Origin: Chaenocephalus aceratus
Taxonomy: Eukaryota > Chordata > Actinopteri > Perciformes > Channichthyidae
Reading direction: 5' to 3'
NCBI GenBank assembly: GCA_023974075.1
Contig: CM043797.1
Coordinates: forward strand, 14,618,178-14,682,177
Length of the DNA: 64,000 nucleotides
The notes under the pieces are model-generated. The model worked only from the letters and a program-made list of their open reading frames with translations, did not search any database and was not told the origin of the DNA. The stretch's first letter is position 1. Every line of letters begins with the position of its first letter. Positions 62,733-64,000 of the stretch are shown piece after piece. A program made the translations under genes and the position numbers.

Positions 62733-62770
62733 AGATACTTTATTGATCCCAAGTTGGGAAATGTTTTTTT
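62733..62770. repeat. LINE/SINE-type 3' tail fragment inside copy 3
   Basis: AAGATACTTTATTGATCCCA followed by GTTGGGAAAT. This resembles the 3' tail shared by many teleost LINE/SINE pairs; no body is attached. Confidence 0.5.
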
Positions 62771-64000
62771 ACAGCAGCATGTACTACTTTGTTCTACTCC
62801 ACTACAATTCAGAGGTTAACCTGGTATTTTTACTCTACTACATTTATTTTTGTTACTTTGCAGATTCTGATTAATGATGTGAAATATAAACAACCCTTAA
62901 ATCAGACTTTAGTTACACCTGAGTAAAATTCAGCCTTATCAGTTTGTCTGTTTTGCACATCCTCCTGTTAATATCTTTGGACGTCCTGCACTAAACTGTT
63001 TTATTGTAGAGATCACTACAGTATCTTCTTGATATTTTCCATTCTATATTTCTATCATTGACCCCTATTTTGTATGTAGGCTACTCTTAATATTTAAATG
63101 TTTTCATCAAATATAACTTATTCAACAACTAAATTCAATAACGTGCTTTAACCACTAGGAGGTGCGGTTTAGACCAGTGGTCTAGTTAATAAAACATAAT
63201 AATATCGTACATAATATGACTATTCACTTTATTGTGAAATTAAAACAGAACGTTAAAGGAAAATACAGTTTCAGTCTCTCGACGTGAAGCTTATGCATTG
63301 TATTATTAACTTGTATAGACCTGTAACAGTCAACTGCATGAGGAGTTGGAAAAGTAGTTCATAAAATCAGTAATGTCTTTAAAAACTACAAAAAAGTCAG
63401 CTGTGCACCGTTATGGTGTAAATACAGACAGATCTACTAATTGGATCAAATATAAAAGTCAGCCGAATTAGTGTTGATACTGCAAGGAGACGTATTGTGT
63501 GAAAAGAAATGGAAGATGTTGTTTAATTGTTGATATATTTATGGTCCACGTCACGTATTCAGTTTTGGCGGCATCTCTTCCAGTTTGTCAAAAGGTCTTC
63601 TGATCAGGGCTCTATACATACATATCTAGGGCAGGTATGTAATATTTAATGCAGCCGAACCGTGTATTGCAATGCCGTTATGTGACGACTTTCAAAGAGA
63701 AAAGCCATAACACTCGGAATAAAGTATTATTATTATTATTTTTTAATGTTTTCCGATTTCATATCACATAAACACTATATCCCGACGTGCATTGCGGCGT
63801 GATTTTAGCCTATCAAAACCTCTGAAAAAAGAAATGTGTCTCTCAGAATCGAAAGAGAAAAACCTATGGGAAAAACACAAAAGCATTGTACACAATTTAA
63901 ACCAATTAATGTCGTATAATTAACTAGGATAAACTGATGTTTTTTAGTGGATGAGTAGTGCAGATATCACTGTTAAATAATTTGATCATTGGTTTTATTA

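Larger units (their letters stand above)
61521..64000. mobile_element. P-like long-inverted-repeat transposon, copy 3 (runs past window end)
   Basis: Left end CAGCCTGTCCTCCTACAAAA parallels CAACCCTGTCTCCTAAAAA. The outer arm carries CGACC/GGTCG palindromes (CGACCATATAGGTCG at 61544-61558). Sequence around 61960-62110 is inverted at about 63810-63990 (ACTCATCCACTAAAAAACAT against its complement), so the right arm has begun but its end is outside. The core (about 62122-63800) matches copies 1 and 2. Confidence 0.85.

Overview
The window is nuclear DNA from a ray-finned fish, most likely a percomorph teleost. The evidence is one spliced vertebrate gene with GT-AG introns, tRNA-derived SINEs with (TTATC)n tails, hAT, PIF-Harbinger and P-like DNA transposons, a chromodomain Ty3/Gypsy element and a DIRS retrotransposon. 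I cannot name the species.

Bases 1-22,310 are the body of cog6 on the + strand, encoding subunit 6 of the conserved oligomeric Golgi (COG) tethering complex. Eighteen coding exons can be placed (301-21,690). Their lengths sum to 1,821 bases in one uninterrupted frame: 606 residues plus stop. Only the first roughly 50 residues (exon 1 and promoter) lie upstream of the window. Its introns carry two full-length hAT-type elements with perfect 8-bp target duplications (757-1448 and 15161-16976, the latter with a nested third), two copies of one SINE in opposite orientations (4104-4346 and 13721-13842), and a GT microsatellite against the last acceptor.

Bases 22,310-28,477 are intergenic DNA with microsatellites, common repeat tails and one possible orphan exon. 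Bases 28,483-33,788 are a complete but broken Ty3/Gypsy chromodomain retrotransposon on the - strand, with 5-bp target duplications. Bases 33,794-38,018 hold no gene I can recognise.

Bases 38,019-44,109 are a DIRS-type tyrosine-recombinase retrotransposon on the - strand. It has inverted terminal repeats and an internal complementary region that matches both outer ends. It has been invaded by a PIF-Harbinger derivative with a MADF-domain exon, a LINE fragment and a probable solo LTR, and has lost its reverse transcriptase.

Bases 44,110-64,000 contain no recognisable host gene. The notable content is three related long-inverted-repeat DNA transposons in the same orientation (47609-49660, 57348-60900, and 61521 to beyond the window end). 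They share one internal core, but their outer arms differ and each arm type carries its own palindromic subterminal motif. The first two begin CAACCC, end GGGTTG and have 7-bp target duplications. The second keeps an exon encoding the start of a THAP zinc finger, pointing to the P-element superfamily. Cores two and three contain perfect copies of the sequence known as the THAP11(Ronin)/ZNF143 motif. This family is the best candidate here for an undescribed system.
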